Origin: Chloroflexota bacterium
GTDB lineage: Bacteria > Chloroflexota > Anaerolineae > Promineifilales > Promineifilaceae
Reading direction: 5' to 3'
Length of the DNA: 20,724 nt
NCBI GenBank assembly: GCA_008501785.1
Contig: QQUD01000767.1
Coordinates: 1-20,724 of the forward strand
The notes beneath the pieces were generated by a model. The model saw nothing but the letters and a program-made list of their open reading frames with translations, had not been told where the DNA came from and searched no databases. Every line of letters begins with the position of its first letter. Position 1 is the first letter of the stretch. Below, in pieces: positions 7,937 through 15,370 of the stretch. The position numbers and the translations under genes were made by a program.

Positions 7937-9169
7937 CTATCTCGCCACAACCTGTTCATACACGGCGCGTAATTGATCTGAAACATGCTCCCAACTGTAA
8001 TTTTCTAACACCTTTTGCTGCCCTTTCTGCCCCATCACCTGCCGTTTGTCCTTGCTGGATAGCAACACCAACATAGCTTCTGCCAAACTAGCTGCATTGC
8101 CATATTCAAAGAGCAACCCATCCTGCCCTTCTTCAATTAGCGAGGCCACTGCGCCTATATTGGCACCAATCACAGGCTTCCCTGTCGCCCATGCTTCCAC
8201 AAAAACAATGCCAAACGACTCGTTGCCAGAAGGATGAACAAAAATATCTGCTGCCGCCAATATCTGCGGCTTTTCCGCTTCGGGAAAGTTGTGAATTTGG
8301 ATGATTTGAGCTTGCTGCGCCGGAGAAAATTTGGCAATCATGCTGTCCAATTGGGCTGAATAGGCCGTTTTCGCCCCAGCCATCAGCAGCCGTGCTTGCG
8401 GATATTTGTCCCAAACGCGGGGCATCGCTTGCACGAGACTGTCCAGCCGTTTAAGCTCTGATTGGCGGGACATGGCAACAATAACGAGATCATTTCCCAA
8501 GCTGTATTTTTGGCGTATGGTTGTTCCCTCAGCCTCCTCAAACTTTTGAATGTCTACCCCACCACCAATTATACTGATTTTGTTCCCTGAAATACCGCGA
8601 TCGATCAAATATTTCTTCTCATATTCTGTGTGAGCGATGTAGGCATCCGCTTTCTGGATGGCTGAGAATATCATCTTACGATCATACCCCCATTTGTCAG
8701 CGGTGTGGATGGCACCTAACAGGACAACAGGGATGTTTGCTCTCCGCGCCCCGGCGACTGCGTAATACATGTGCATAAAGGGAAATGCTGTGGCGAACAC
8801 AACGTCTGCACCGCTGTTTGCAATCGCTCGCGGCATGTTAAAAATGAGTGGTCCCAGTTGAACAGTACGTGCCCAATCATTATAGGGCAGTTGTAGACGG
8901 TGAAAGCTGTGTGCCCATAACATGCGCAGCAGGCGCAGCCTACGAAACAGCTTGAAGCGGCGCACGGTTACACCATTGATCTGCTCTGTTCCTATAGGCA
9001 TTGGCGCGCCTTCGTTGCGCCAGAAATAAGCCGGTTTAGTTGCCGCTGCTGTAAAAACCGTAACTTCATCCTGGTGGTTTGTGACCAGTTGTTCAGAGAT
9101 GTTTTTCACCAGCCATTCGGAACCACCGACAACTGGATGATAGCATTGGACGATGTGTAATATTTTCAT
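7937..9169 (-). CDS. GT4-family glycosyltransferase
   Basis: 410 residues, full-length GT-B enzyme. It begins MKILHIVQCYHPVVGGSEW, the classic GT4 N-terminus with the glycine-rich GGSE loop that contacts donor and acceptor phosphates. The donor domain includes VIVAMSRQSELKRLDSLV and the intact EX7E motif ESFGIVFVE (residues 317-325), followed by AWATGKPVIGANIGAV. The role is transfer of a sugar to a surface glycan precursor; specificity is unknown. It is the last gene of a - strand operon and its ATG overlaps the TGA of the upstream GT by four bases (ATGA, 9169-9166). It carries no exact ACGGCCGT palindrome despite its 1.2-kb length, only a variant, TAGGCCGT, near 8371. Confidence 0.93.
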   Translation of the reverse strand: MKILHIVQCYHPVVGGSEWLVKNISEQLVTNHQDEVTVFTAAATKPAYFWRNEGAPMPIGTEQINGVTVRRFKLFRRLRLLRMLWAHSFHRLQLPYNDWARTVQLGPLIFNMPRAIANSGADVVFATAFPFMHMYYAVAGARRANIPVVLLGAIHTADKWGYDRKMIFSAIQKADAYIAHTEYEKKYLIDRGISGNKISIIGGGVDIQKFEEAEGTTIRQKYSLGNDLVIVAMSRQSELKRLDSLVQAMPRVWDKYPQARLLMAGAKTAYSAQLDSMIAKFSPAQQAQIIQIHNFPEAEKPQILAAADIFVHPSGNESFGIVFVEAWATGKPVIGANIGAVASLIEEGQDGLLFEYGNAASLAEAMLVLLSSKDKRQVMGQKGQQKVLENYSWEHVSDQLRAVYEQVVAR

Positions 9170-10173
9170 ACGTTAACCGTTTCGTACACTTGTCGAAATG
9201 ATTCGACCATTTTTTCTTGACTAAAATCGCGCTGCCCGACAGTAACGGCCGTTTCCCGCACCCCCTCATACCGCGCAACAAACTCGTTAACGGCTGTGAT
9301 CACCCCCGCCGCCGACACCTCATCTACCACCACACCACATCTGTGCTTCTTGACATAATCCGACATGGCAATGGCATTGCTCACTAACACAGGCTTCCCC
9401 GCCGCCAACGAATCCAGCAGCGAATGGGGGAACGCTTTTATGACAGCGCCATCGCTGGCTAAATTTATCGTTCCGTGAACGTCGGCCAAAATTTTGTTCA
9501 CATCAACCTGCTCATTGATAACTTGCACGCGGTCGCTCACATCGGCCTGTACGACCCGTTCCATCATCTCTTCATACAACACGCCGCGCCAGAGAAAGGT
9601 GAGGTGGAGTTGAGGCAGTTGTTGAACGGCCGTTAACAACGCGTCCACCCCTTTGCTTTGAAATTGTGCTTTTGTCCAAGGAGCCGAAGCAACCATGAGT
9701 CGTATTTTGTTTGTGAGGGAAACGGCCGTTTGTCCAAACTTACTCACATCAATTCCCGACTGCACCAGATGCACATTTGTGAGTCCCCAATCGCACAATT
9801 TTTTGTAACTGCGTTCGTCATACACAGTCACCGCAGCCAGCCGGGAAAAGTAGGGAAGAAACGGCCGTTTTCCCCCCACGCCGCTGCTCAACGAATAGAT
9901 GACGGGCTTATCAAATGCCAGTAAAACAGGATAAGGGAACGGATCGGGATTAAAAAAATGATGCAGATTGTAAGCCATTTCCATTCGCCGCACTTGGCGC
10001 AGTTTGTGCCAGCCAAACGCCAATCGTGGCAAATAAATTGGGCTGGATTGGTTTGGGTTCAAATAGATAAGTTCGCCATTAAACACCGTCCGCAACGCGG
10101 CAATTTCCTGAGACAAGGCCTCCGCTTCTGGCATTTCTGGCGGCAAAATGGGAAGATGGTACAAGGTATTCAC
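9166..10173 (-). CDS. GT4-like glycosyltransferase with altered EX7E motif
   Basis: 335 residues, GTG start (10173-10171). The fold is recognisably GT-B: an N-terminal half with YNLHHFFNPDPFPYPVLL, a linker VQSGIDVSKF, and a C-terminal half with IRLMVASAPW. The donor-site segment is KAFPHSLLDSLAAGKPVLVS. Where GT4 enzymes have EX7E, this one has Lys246 and Asp254 (KX7D), although the downstream AAGKPV signature is well kept. This may mean altered catalysis, loss of activity or a divergent clade. It lies 6 bp after the upstream GT2 stop and couples to the downstream GT4 by ATGA. Four ACGGCCGT copies (9245, 9626, 9722, 9861) make it the densest gene for that motif. The last is read as KRPF, the others as TAV. 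Confidence 0.82.
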   Translation of the reverse strand: MNTLYHLPILPPEMPEAEALSQEIAALRTVFNGELIYLNPNQSSPIYLPRLAFGWHKLRQVRRMEMAYNLHHFFNPDPFPYPVLLAFDKPVIYSLSSGVGGKRPFLPYFSRLAAVTVYDERSYKKLCDWGLTNVHLVQSGIDVSKFGQTAVSLTNKIRLMVASAPWTKAQFQSKGVDALLTAVQQLPQLHLTFLWRGVLYEEMMERVVQADVSDRVQVINEQVDVNKILADVHGTINLASDGAVIKAFPHSLLDSLAAGKPVLVSNAIAMSDYVKKHRCGVVVDEVSAAGVITAVNEFVARYEGVRETAVTVGQRDFSQEKMVESFRQVYETVNV

Positions 10174-10179
10174 AAAAAT

Positions 10180-11070
10180 TTACATCCCTTGTCCCATAAT
10201 GCGCTCATTCTGATTGCCAAATCGCCCCCAAACGCCGTCCCACGAAGCTAACCATGCGGCTCGTGCTGACGGCCGTTCCCCTAGCAACAACAACTTCCCC
10301 GCCAGTGCCAGCGAATACGCTACCCAAAACAAAAACAAGGGCACATGGTAACGGTAATGCTTACGCAAAATCAGGAAACGATTACGTACAATGTAGTAGA
10401 CATAAAGTGTGCTGCGCAAAGAAGGAGAACTACCAACTGAATGGCTGGCACTTGCCCGCACATCTACCGCACATTTATATCCAGCCTTGTTCGCCCGCAA
10501 ACATAATTCCGCAATCTCTGCACTAAAGAAGAACTGCTCATCCAGCAGCCCCACCTGTCGCAGCATCTCTGGATTAACAAGGACAGCCGTACCCGACACC
10601 GCTTCCACTTCAACCATAGGGTCGCCATCAGGCAATTCCAATATAGCTGATTGCAGGTGCGTCACTGGGTTTTTTCGTCCAACTGTCACAAGTTCCCCCG
10701 TTTCTGCCTCAACTAAAAGAGGCATTATAAACCCCCAACTACGATTCTCTTCGAGGGTTTGCCCAAGACGAATGACATCATCTTCCCCAATACGGGCATC
10801 ATTATTTAGCAGCAAAATGGGAGCATTCCCCTCAGCTAATGCCGCCTCCATTCCCCGATTAGAACCACCAGAAAATCCTAAATTGGTTTTATTGCAAATA
10901 AGTCGGACAGAGGGGTATCTCTGTCTGATTTGGTCAACGCTATCATCATGAGAATTATTATCCACGACCCAAATTGTTGGCTGTATAACCTGCCACTCAT
11001 CCATGTTTTTAACGCACTGGATCGTATCCTCAGCTGCATTCCAATTCAAAATAACAACAAATAAATCCAT
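10180..11070 (-). CDS. GT2-family glycosyltransferase (rhamnosyltransferase-like)
   Basis: 296 residues. GT-A signatures in order: FVVILNWNAAEDTIQCV at the N-terminus, WVVDNNSHDDSVDQI (nucleotide-binding Asp), NLGFSGGSNRGM, and LLLNNDARI (the DxD-equivalent NND). The final catalytic region reads FFFSAEIAELCLRANKAGY, where most relatives have a Y-x-E-D-x-D-L-C-x-R pattern. The ED pair is therefore altered to EI, with a downstream Glu. A hydrophobic segment near residues 242-261 (PLFLFWVAYSLALAGKLLLL) suggests membrane association. It would add a sugar, often rhamnose in this subfamily, to the growing glycan. It is the first gene of the 11070-to-7937 operon. No clear Shine-Dalgarno precedes the ATG. 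A palindrome copy at 10269 encodes GERPS. Confidence 0.88.
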   Translation of the reverse strand: MDLFVVILNWNAAEDTIQCVKNMDEWQVIQPTIWVVDNNSHDDSVDQIRQRYPSVRLICNKTNLGFSGGSNRGMEAALAEGNAPILLLNNDARIGEDDVIRLGQTLEENRSWGFIMPLLVEAETGELVTVGRKNPVTHLQSAILELPDGDPMVEVEAVSGTAVLVNPEMLRQVGLLDEQFFFSAEIAELCLRANKAGYKCAVDVRASASHSVGSSPSLRSTLYVYYIVRNRFLILRKHYRYHVPLFLFWVAYSLALAGKLLLLGERPSARAAWLASWDGVWGRFGNQNERIMGQGM

Positions 11071-11097
11071 AGGTATAAAAGCTCAAAAAACTGCAAA

Positions 11098-11263
11098 TTA
11101 GGGTAATCGCATATAAGCTTGTTGGCAAACTTCGACAAGGCGTAAACGCCCTGTCTACGAGATGAAAGGCCCTCTGGGCCTCAGATTTCAGCCCCAGAGG
11201 GGCTTCCATTTCGTAGCCGAGGGCTTCAGCCCTCGGCGAAATCGGAATATGCGATTGCCCTAA
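11098..11263. repeat. 166-bp nested palindromic element with terminal inverted repeats (MITE/REP-like)
   Basis: Outer arms TTAGGGTAATCGCATAT (11098-11114) and ATATGCGATTGCCCTAA (11247-11263) are inverted repeats with one mismatch over 17 bp. Inside are three hairpins in series. The first is GACAaGGCGT-AA-ACGCCcTGTC (about 11134-11155). The second is a long stem, CCCTCTGGG...CCCAGAGGG, extended by flanking TACGAGATGAAAG and CTTCCATTTCGTA arms (about 11156-11215). The third is GCCGAGGGCT-TC-AGCCCTCGGC (about 11216-11237). Near-identical 9-mers ACTGCAAAT (11090-11098) and ACTACAAAT (11264-11272) flank it, consistent with a decayed target duplication. There is no coding capacity. Confidence 0.7.
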
Positions 11264-11280
11264 ACTACAAATCAAAGGGC

Positions 11281-11310
11281 CTGACCATGTCAGCCAATCC
11301 AGAGTATAAT
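11281..11310 (+). promoter_or_regulatory. Candidate sigma-70-type promoter for the second GT2
   Basis: A perfect TATAAT at 11305-11310 lies 18 bp after CTGACC (11281-11286). The -35 region overlaps a small inverted repeat, CTGAC-CAT-GTCAG. Transcription would start near 11317, about 68 nt before the ATG at 11385. Confidence 0.4.
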
Positions 11311-11384
11311 AATGTGACAAGGACAACGCAAATAAGCCATATTCCGTTGTGAACGGACTGATTCGTTGCACTCTTTATATCAAA

Positions 11385-12326
11385 ATGCTTAAAACAACTG
11401 TTATTATCGTCAATTGGAACGGCCGTTCCTGGCTCCAACAATGCCTGCCCCCCTTAGCTGCTCAAACGGTCAAAAATTTTGACATCCTTGTCGTTGATAA
11501 TGGGTCAACAGATGATTCAATTATGTGGCTGGCTAGAAATTGGCCTGACATAATCGTGTTGCCATTAGAGAAAAACCTGGGTTTTGCTGCCGCCAACAAT
11601 ATTGGTATACGGGCCACAGACAGTCCGTTGGTCGCGCTTTTGAATAATGATACGCTGGTTGATGAGGGCTGGTTGGAGGCATTGGTAACGGCCGTTTCCC
11701 CCCCCCAAACAGGCATGGTCGCCTCTCAAATCGTTAGATGGAATCAACCTCACCTACTCGACTCGGCTGGCATTCAGGTAGACCGTGCTGGCATTGCCTG
11801 GAATCGGGGCTGGGGACAACCCATCGAATTAGCGGCTGCACCTTGCCCTGTATTTGGGCCATCTGGGGCAGCCGCCCTTTACCGACGTGATATGTTGGAC
11901 GAAATCGGCCTGTTTGATGAAGATTATTTTGCTTATTATGAAGATGTTGATTTGGCATGGCGTGCCCAACGTGCGGGTTGGACATGTCACTATGCACCCG
12001 ACGCGCGGGTACGCCATTGGCATTCCGCTACCGCTAACAAAACGCCCCACTATAAAAACTTCCTGAATGGACGCAATAAGCTGTGGACGATCATGAAAAA
12101 TTATGATTGGCCTGCTTTATTTTGGGCGGCACCAATCATTATTGCATATGATGTGATGGCGACCGTTTACCAAACTGTAAATAGTCGCAATCTTTCGCCA
12201 TTACGGGGGCGTTGGCAAGCAGTTCGAGCAGCTAAACAGATGATAAATAAACGACAGCCTGCCCGCCAAAAAGCACCATTCTCGCCATTGCCATTTCCCG
12301 GCAAGCAGCCTCCAGTTGCAACGTAG
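11385..12326 (+). CDS. GT2-family glycosyltransferase
   Basis: 313 residues from the ATG at 11385 (MLKTTVIIVNWNG), which places the first beta-strand at the N-terminus as in relatives. A GTG at 11349 would add 12 residues with no family match and was not chosen. GT-A signatures are all canonical: LVVDNGSTDDSI, NLGFAAANNIGI, LLNNDTLVDEGWL, and the catalytic FAYYEDVDLAWRAQRAGW. The tail (about residues 245-313) has a hydrophobic stretch PALFWAAPIIIAYDVM and a basic end. It would add a sugar to the surface glycan precursor; specificity cannot be read. Palindrome copies at 11419 (WNGRSW, on the first conserved loop) and 11688 (VTAVSP) use different reading phases. It converges with the YfhO gene across 50 bp. 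Confidence 0.92.
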   Translation: MLKTTVIIVNWNGRSWLQQCLPPLAAQTVKNFDILVVDNGSTDDSIMWLARNWPDIIVLPLEKNLGFAAANNIGIRATDSPLVALLNNDTLVDEGWLEALVTAVSPPQTGMVASQIVRWNQPHLLDSAGIQVDRAGIAWNRGWGQPIELAAAPCPVFGPSGAAALYRRDMLDEIGLFDEDYFAYYEDVDLAWRAQRAGWTCHYAPDARVRHWHSATANKTPHYKNFLNGRNKLWTIMKNYDWPALFWAAPIIIAYDVMATVYQTVNSRNLSPLRGRWQAVRAAKQMINKRQPARQKAPFSPLPFPGKQPPVAT

Positions 12327-12376
12327 CGAAGTGGCGGAATAGAAGTAAGTTCCATAACAAACAAAACGAACCGCTT

Positions 12377-14923
12377 TTACTTTTTGGTGCGCGTGCGATA
12401 GTTAAATAAACCACTGATGATGAAAATCAATGCCATCGTTGCCGAAACAGCTCTCCCAACTACAAAACTGATGGGTCTATAGGTAAACGAGACAAGGTGC
12501 TCACCGGCCGGTACAACAACGGCGCGAAATGCATGATTCGCAATGAGCAGTTCTGCCTCCTCGCCATCCACCGACACATGCCATCCTGGCATATACGTAT
12601 CTGAAAGCACCAAATAAGCTGGCTGGTTGGTAACGGTTTGAATTTCTACATAATCTGAATGATAGGTATTGATTTGTACTTCACCTGTGTTCCCTTCAAA
12701 TGGTGTGACTGGTGAGCTAGATGTGCCTTCTAAGATAACCTGGGAAGCAATATCAAACGCTGGGTTGTTAATCTGTTGCAGCGAGGCAGCAGATGATTTC
12801 ACAAAAATGGCGTCTGTTACCAAATAGGCTCGGGGTAAGGCCGTATTATTTTGGTACAGATGCACGTATGCGGTCATCGGCGATAAATGTTCCCATTTGT
12901 TGTCAATTAGTTGAGTTGTGAGGATATATTTGACGTTTAGCAGGTCAAACAAACGCTCATCTGGTTGTCGAAACAGTGCGTAATGGCTGACGCGTGTGTA
13001 GCCTGTTGCACTGCGTACCAGTTCTAAATATCGCCAGGGTGTCATCGGATCGTAGCCACGAATGTCTGCCAGATTAAATGAAACAGAGCTGTTGGGCATC
13101 AATGCTAAATCGAGCCCAGCAACCCGATTCGTGGCAGCATCCACTGGCAATTGGCTGATAATTTGAGGGGCAGGGTAGATATGTTCAGGGGGAATGGCGG
13201 GAAAATAGGTGACATGGACAGCGAGCAGATCAACGGCCGTTACCACCACCAACAAATATTGCCATCGCCGTCTCCCCCCTAAGAGTATCCCCCCCACCAA
13301 GACAGGCAAAAACATCACCGGGTTTTGAATTGTAAACAACGCCCGCATTTGTTCATATTTGATGGCAACTTGCTGCAAGTAATAATCGAGTGACGCTGGA
13401 AACAAGATGTTCCTTTGTTGTTTGGCCGCAATTGCTTGCGTTTCTCCTATCTGCACAATGGTGTCGCGGAAAAAACCTAATCCAATGTAGCTGCCCGCTA
13501 CAACAATTAACCCAATCCCGATCAGGCCAACGCTCAACCGCATGTACCAGCGCCATGTTTGAGAGGAAAACGGCCGTTTCTCCCACGCCTCACGCAAATA
13601 ATCAAACCCAAACCCGGCAACAATCGCCAAACAAAACGCATATTCAATTTTGGTACGATCTGGCATTGCCAGATTAAACAGCGGCAGTTGGTTAATCAGT
13701 TCAAACAATGGCAGACGCAGCGCAATTCCGAAAAACAAAATGCCCATAATCAGAAAAAAGATGGCGGTTTGTTTTTCGGGGTCTTGTTTTCGTTTGCGCC
13801 AGAGTGGAACGGCCGTTGCCAAACCCACCAACAGCGGCACCACACCCACATACAACGTTTGTCGGGCATAATTGCTAAATGGATACCAATAGCTGCGATT
13901 GACTGGGGTGCCAAAGAAGCGAGGGAAAACGGCCGTTATCACATCCGGCCACGCCTGCCACGATAAAAAAATGGTTCTAAACAAATTGCCAGAATTGGCT
14001 GAACTGCGTTCCACAAACACACTGCTGTGTGGCAGATATGCCAGAAATGGCAGTAACTGGATTGCGGCTAGTGCAAAACCTGCTGCAAGCGCCATAAAAA
14101 CCTGCGCCAACACGATCCGATTGTACTGCCACCATTGGCGCAGATTTTGTTGTTCAGCAGTTGTCGAAAATAGACGAAATGCAACATAAAATGCCCACAA
14201 CACCAGCAGATAAAATGAGGCTTCTGGATTGCCCCCTAAAAATTGGCAGCCGATAATCAGCGCAGGCCAAAGCACTGCCGCCCAGCTTTTGCGCACTAGC
14301 CAGCGTTCTGTGACCCACATCAGCAGCGGCAGCCAAACATACGTGAGGCTAAGTGGGTACAGCAGCCAGACAAGCACAGGGCCGCTCAAAGTAAACGTGA
14401 TCATCGCCAACAGCGCTGCCATATGTGACAGTTTGATGACCCGCCCAAATAAATAAGTGCCATAACCAGCCACAAATAGCTGCGTCACGGCCATAATTAT
14501 AAAGGATGCATTTAGAGGGAAGAGGTACGTTAACAAGCGAAACGGGCTAAACAAGGCAGATTGGGCATTGGCTAAGAAAGGTGTGCCTGCATAGCTGTAT
14601 GGGTTCCATAAAGGCGGAAATTCGCCGTTTCGAATACTTTCAAATGTAAAATGTGACCACGGGTAAAATTGATACACTTGATCTGATAGCAGTTCGTTAT
14701 CAGGGATTGTAAATGTTGCAGGCGCAGACGCTTGCCACACCGGATCAAGCTTAAAGATCAAATCACTTGCCAACAATGCATTGCCGCCAAATATCTGTCG
14801 CGCAAATAAAATGAGCAGCAATCCTATGAGGATGAGTGCTGCAATGAGGTTTTCGTGAAACGGCCGTTTGATCAAACCAATGCTCCAATGTAAATCGTAG
14901 GACAAAACGCTGTTTTGTCTCAT
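12377..14923 (-). CDS. YfhO-family large polytopic membrane protein
   Basis: About 848 residues from the ATG at 14923; an in-frame TTG at 14932 adds three residues. A hydrophobic segment near residues 28-45 precedes an extracytoplasmic loop with YQFYPWSHFTFESI and PPLWNPYSYAGTPFLANAQS. That loop pattern is the hallmark of the bacterial YfhO family, GT-C-like enzymes implicated in glycosylating surface polymers with polyprenyl-linked sugars. About a dozen further membrane segments follow. A C-terminal beta-rich domain ends with YLVLSDTYMPGWHVSVDG and HLVSFTYRP, also typical, then a last membrane helix. The first codons overlap a twin-hairpin repeat (14896-14951), so the annotated N-terminus may be repeat-derived. 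A TTG at 14875, with GGAG 7 nt upstream, starts at IKRPFHEN and is a plausible alternative. Five palindrome copies: 13233, 13570, 13809, 13929, 14860. Confidence 0.88.
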   Translation of the reverse strand: MRQNSVLSYDLHWSIGLIKRPFHENLIAALILIGLLLILFARQIFGGNALLASDLIFKLDPVWQASAPATFTIPDNELLSDQVYQFYPWSHFTFESIRNGEFPPLWNPYSYAGTPFLANAQSALFSPFRLLTYLFPLNASFIIMAVTQLFVAGYGTYLFGRVIKLSHMAALLAMITFTLSGPVLVWLLYPLSLTYVWLPLLMWVTERWLVRKSWAAVLWPALIIGCQFLGGNPEASFYLLVLWAFYVAFRLFSTTAEQQNLRQWWQYNRIVLAQVFMALAAGFALAAIQLLPFLAYLPHSSVFVERSSANSGNLFRTIFLSWQAWPDVITAVFPRFFGTPVNRSYWYPFSNYARQTLYVGVVPLLVGLATAVPLWRKRKQDPEKQTAIFFLIMGILFFGIALRLPLFELINQLPLFNLAMPDRTKIEYAFCLAIVAGFGFDYLREAWEKRPFSSQTWRWYMRLSVGLIGIGLIVVAGSYIGLGFFRDTIVQIGETQAIAAKQQRNILFPASLDYYLQQVAIKYEQMRALFTIQNPVMFLPVLVGGILLGGRRRWQYLLVVVTAVDLLAVHVTYFPAIPPEHIYPAPQIISQLPVDAATNRVAGLDLALMPNSSVSFNLADIRGYDPMTPWRYLELVRSATGYTRVSHYALFRQPDERLFDLLNVKYILTTQLIDNKWEHLSPMTAYVHLYQNNTALPRAYLVTDAIFVKSSAASLQQINNPAFDIASQVILEGTSSSPVTPFEGNTGEVQINTYHSDYVEIQTVTNQPAYLVLSDTYMPGWHVSVDGEEAELLIANHAFRAVVVPAGEHLVSFTYRPISFVVGRAVSATMALIFIISGLFNYRTRTKK

Positions 14924-14951
14924 CTTGGTCAAGACAGCACCTTGACCTACG
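14896..14951. repeat. Twin-hairpin palindromic repeat overlapping the YfhO 5' end
   Basis: The outer arms are CGTAGG (14896-14901) and CCTACG (14946-14951). Inside are GACAAAAC-GCT-GTTTTGTC (14901-14919, perfect 8-bp arms) and GGTCAAG-7 nt-CTTGACC (14927-14947, perfect 7-bp arms). It has the layout of two hairpins in tandem within an outer inverted repeat, similar to the element at 11098. Confidence 0.65.
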
Positions 14952-15005
14952 GTTTTTCATTCCTTTGTTGGTACCGTGTAGCGGCGTGATGTCTCCTATG
15001 TAACT

Positions 15006-15041
15006 CGAATTGCTAATTCGAAAGGCGATTTGGCAATTCGC
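15006..15041. repeat. Second twin-hairpin repeat
   Basis: CGAATT-GCT-AATTCG (15006-15020, perfect arms) is followed after four bases by GCGATTTG-G-CAATTCGC (15025-15041, one mismatch). The two hairpins share the AATTCG core. The layout matches the repeat at 14896 although the sequence differs. Confidence 0.55.
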
Positions 15042-15128
15042 ATGACAGATCATACCGAAAATTGTGTAAATGGACAGCAAAATTTGGCCGGTTTGCCAAG
15101 CTGCCTCAAACTTTCTCCAATCCGCAAG

Positions 15129-15293
15129 ATGAAAATTGGCGTTGTGATTTTGAACTGACATCAAGCCGAGGATGTAATTAACTGTGTGCAGGCCGTCACA
15201 AAGTGGATGCTGCCCGTCACCGTTTGGGTGGTAGACAATGCGTCACCTCCCAAAAATGTGCAGAATCAGTATCAACATCTTTCTCATTTGTAA
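15129..15293 (+). pseudogene. Remnant of a GT2 glycosyltransferase gene (N-terminal part, internal stop)
   Basis: From the ATG at 15129 the frame reads MKIGVVILN, then TGA at 15156-15158, then HQAEDVINCVQAVTKW and TVWVVDNAS, to a TAA at 15291-15293. Read through the TGA as Trp, this is the standard GT2 N-terminus: strand 1 VVILNW, the helix, then WVVDNAS with the nucleotide-binding Asp. It aligns by eye with the intact GT2 on the minus strand (FVVILNWNAAEDTIQCV and TIWVVDNNS). The NLGF, NND and catalytic EDxD parts are absent, so about 80% of the gene has been lost. TGG to TGA is a single-base change. A TGA-recoding explanation is unlikely because the downstream domain is missing too. Confidence 0.75.
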
Positions 15294-15337
15294 ATTGAGG
15301 TGACTATTTGTAAAATCCGTCCCACTTTTGCAATTTT

Positions 15338-15370
15338 AGACCTGACAGGTTTCCGAAACCCGTCAGGTCT
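15338..15370. repeat. Strong inverted repeat (15-bp arms) upstream of the ABC permease
   Basis: AGACCTGACAGGTTT (15338-15352) pairs with AAACCCGTCAGGTCT (15356-15370) across CCG, with a single G-T type mismatch. A similar AGACCTGWCRGGTTT palindrome is, from memory, a common dispersed repeat in several bacterial phyla. It ends 18 bp before the permease ATG, so it would fold in the 5' leader and could affect expression. Confidence 0.65.

Larger units (their letters stand above)
11071..11384. other. Divergent intergenic region, mostly a palindromic element plus a promoter
   Basis: The roughly 310 bp between two divergent GT2 genes hold a nested palindromic element (11098-11263) and, to its right, a candidate + strand promoter for the second GT2. 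A 113-codon minus-strand ORF crosses the region but reads through the hairpins and has no family features, so it is not called. Confidence 0.6.

Noticed and set aside
11030..11371. 113-codon minus-strand open frame across the GT2-GT2 spacer
   Set aside because: It runs through the nested palindromic element, overlaps the start of the minus-strand GT2 and shows no domain or ribosome-binding site.
11349..11384. GTG start 12 codons before the chosen GT2 ATG
   Set aside because: GT2 proteins begin a few residues before the VIIVNWNG strand; the extension has no family match and no ribosome-binding site.
12501..12512. CCGGCCGG near 12504 and GCGGCCGT at 18350 as further palindrome copies
   Set aside because: They share the CGGCCG core but lack the flanking A/T of the octamer; they were left out of the count of 27.
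15156..15158. TGA read as Trp or selenocysteine in the GT2 relic (recoding)
   Set aside because: Other genes in the window use TGA as a normal stop, including in ATGA overlaps, and the relic lacks the rest of the domain.
14763..15164. 133-codon minus-strand open frame overlapping the YfhO start
   Set aside because: It is out of frame with the real gene and built largely from the twin-hairpin repeats; the GT2 relic on the opposite strand explains part of it better.
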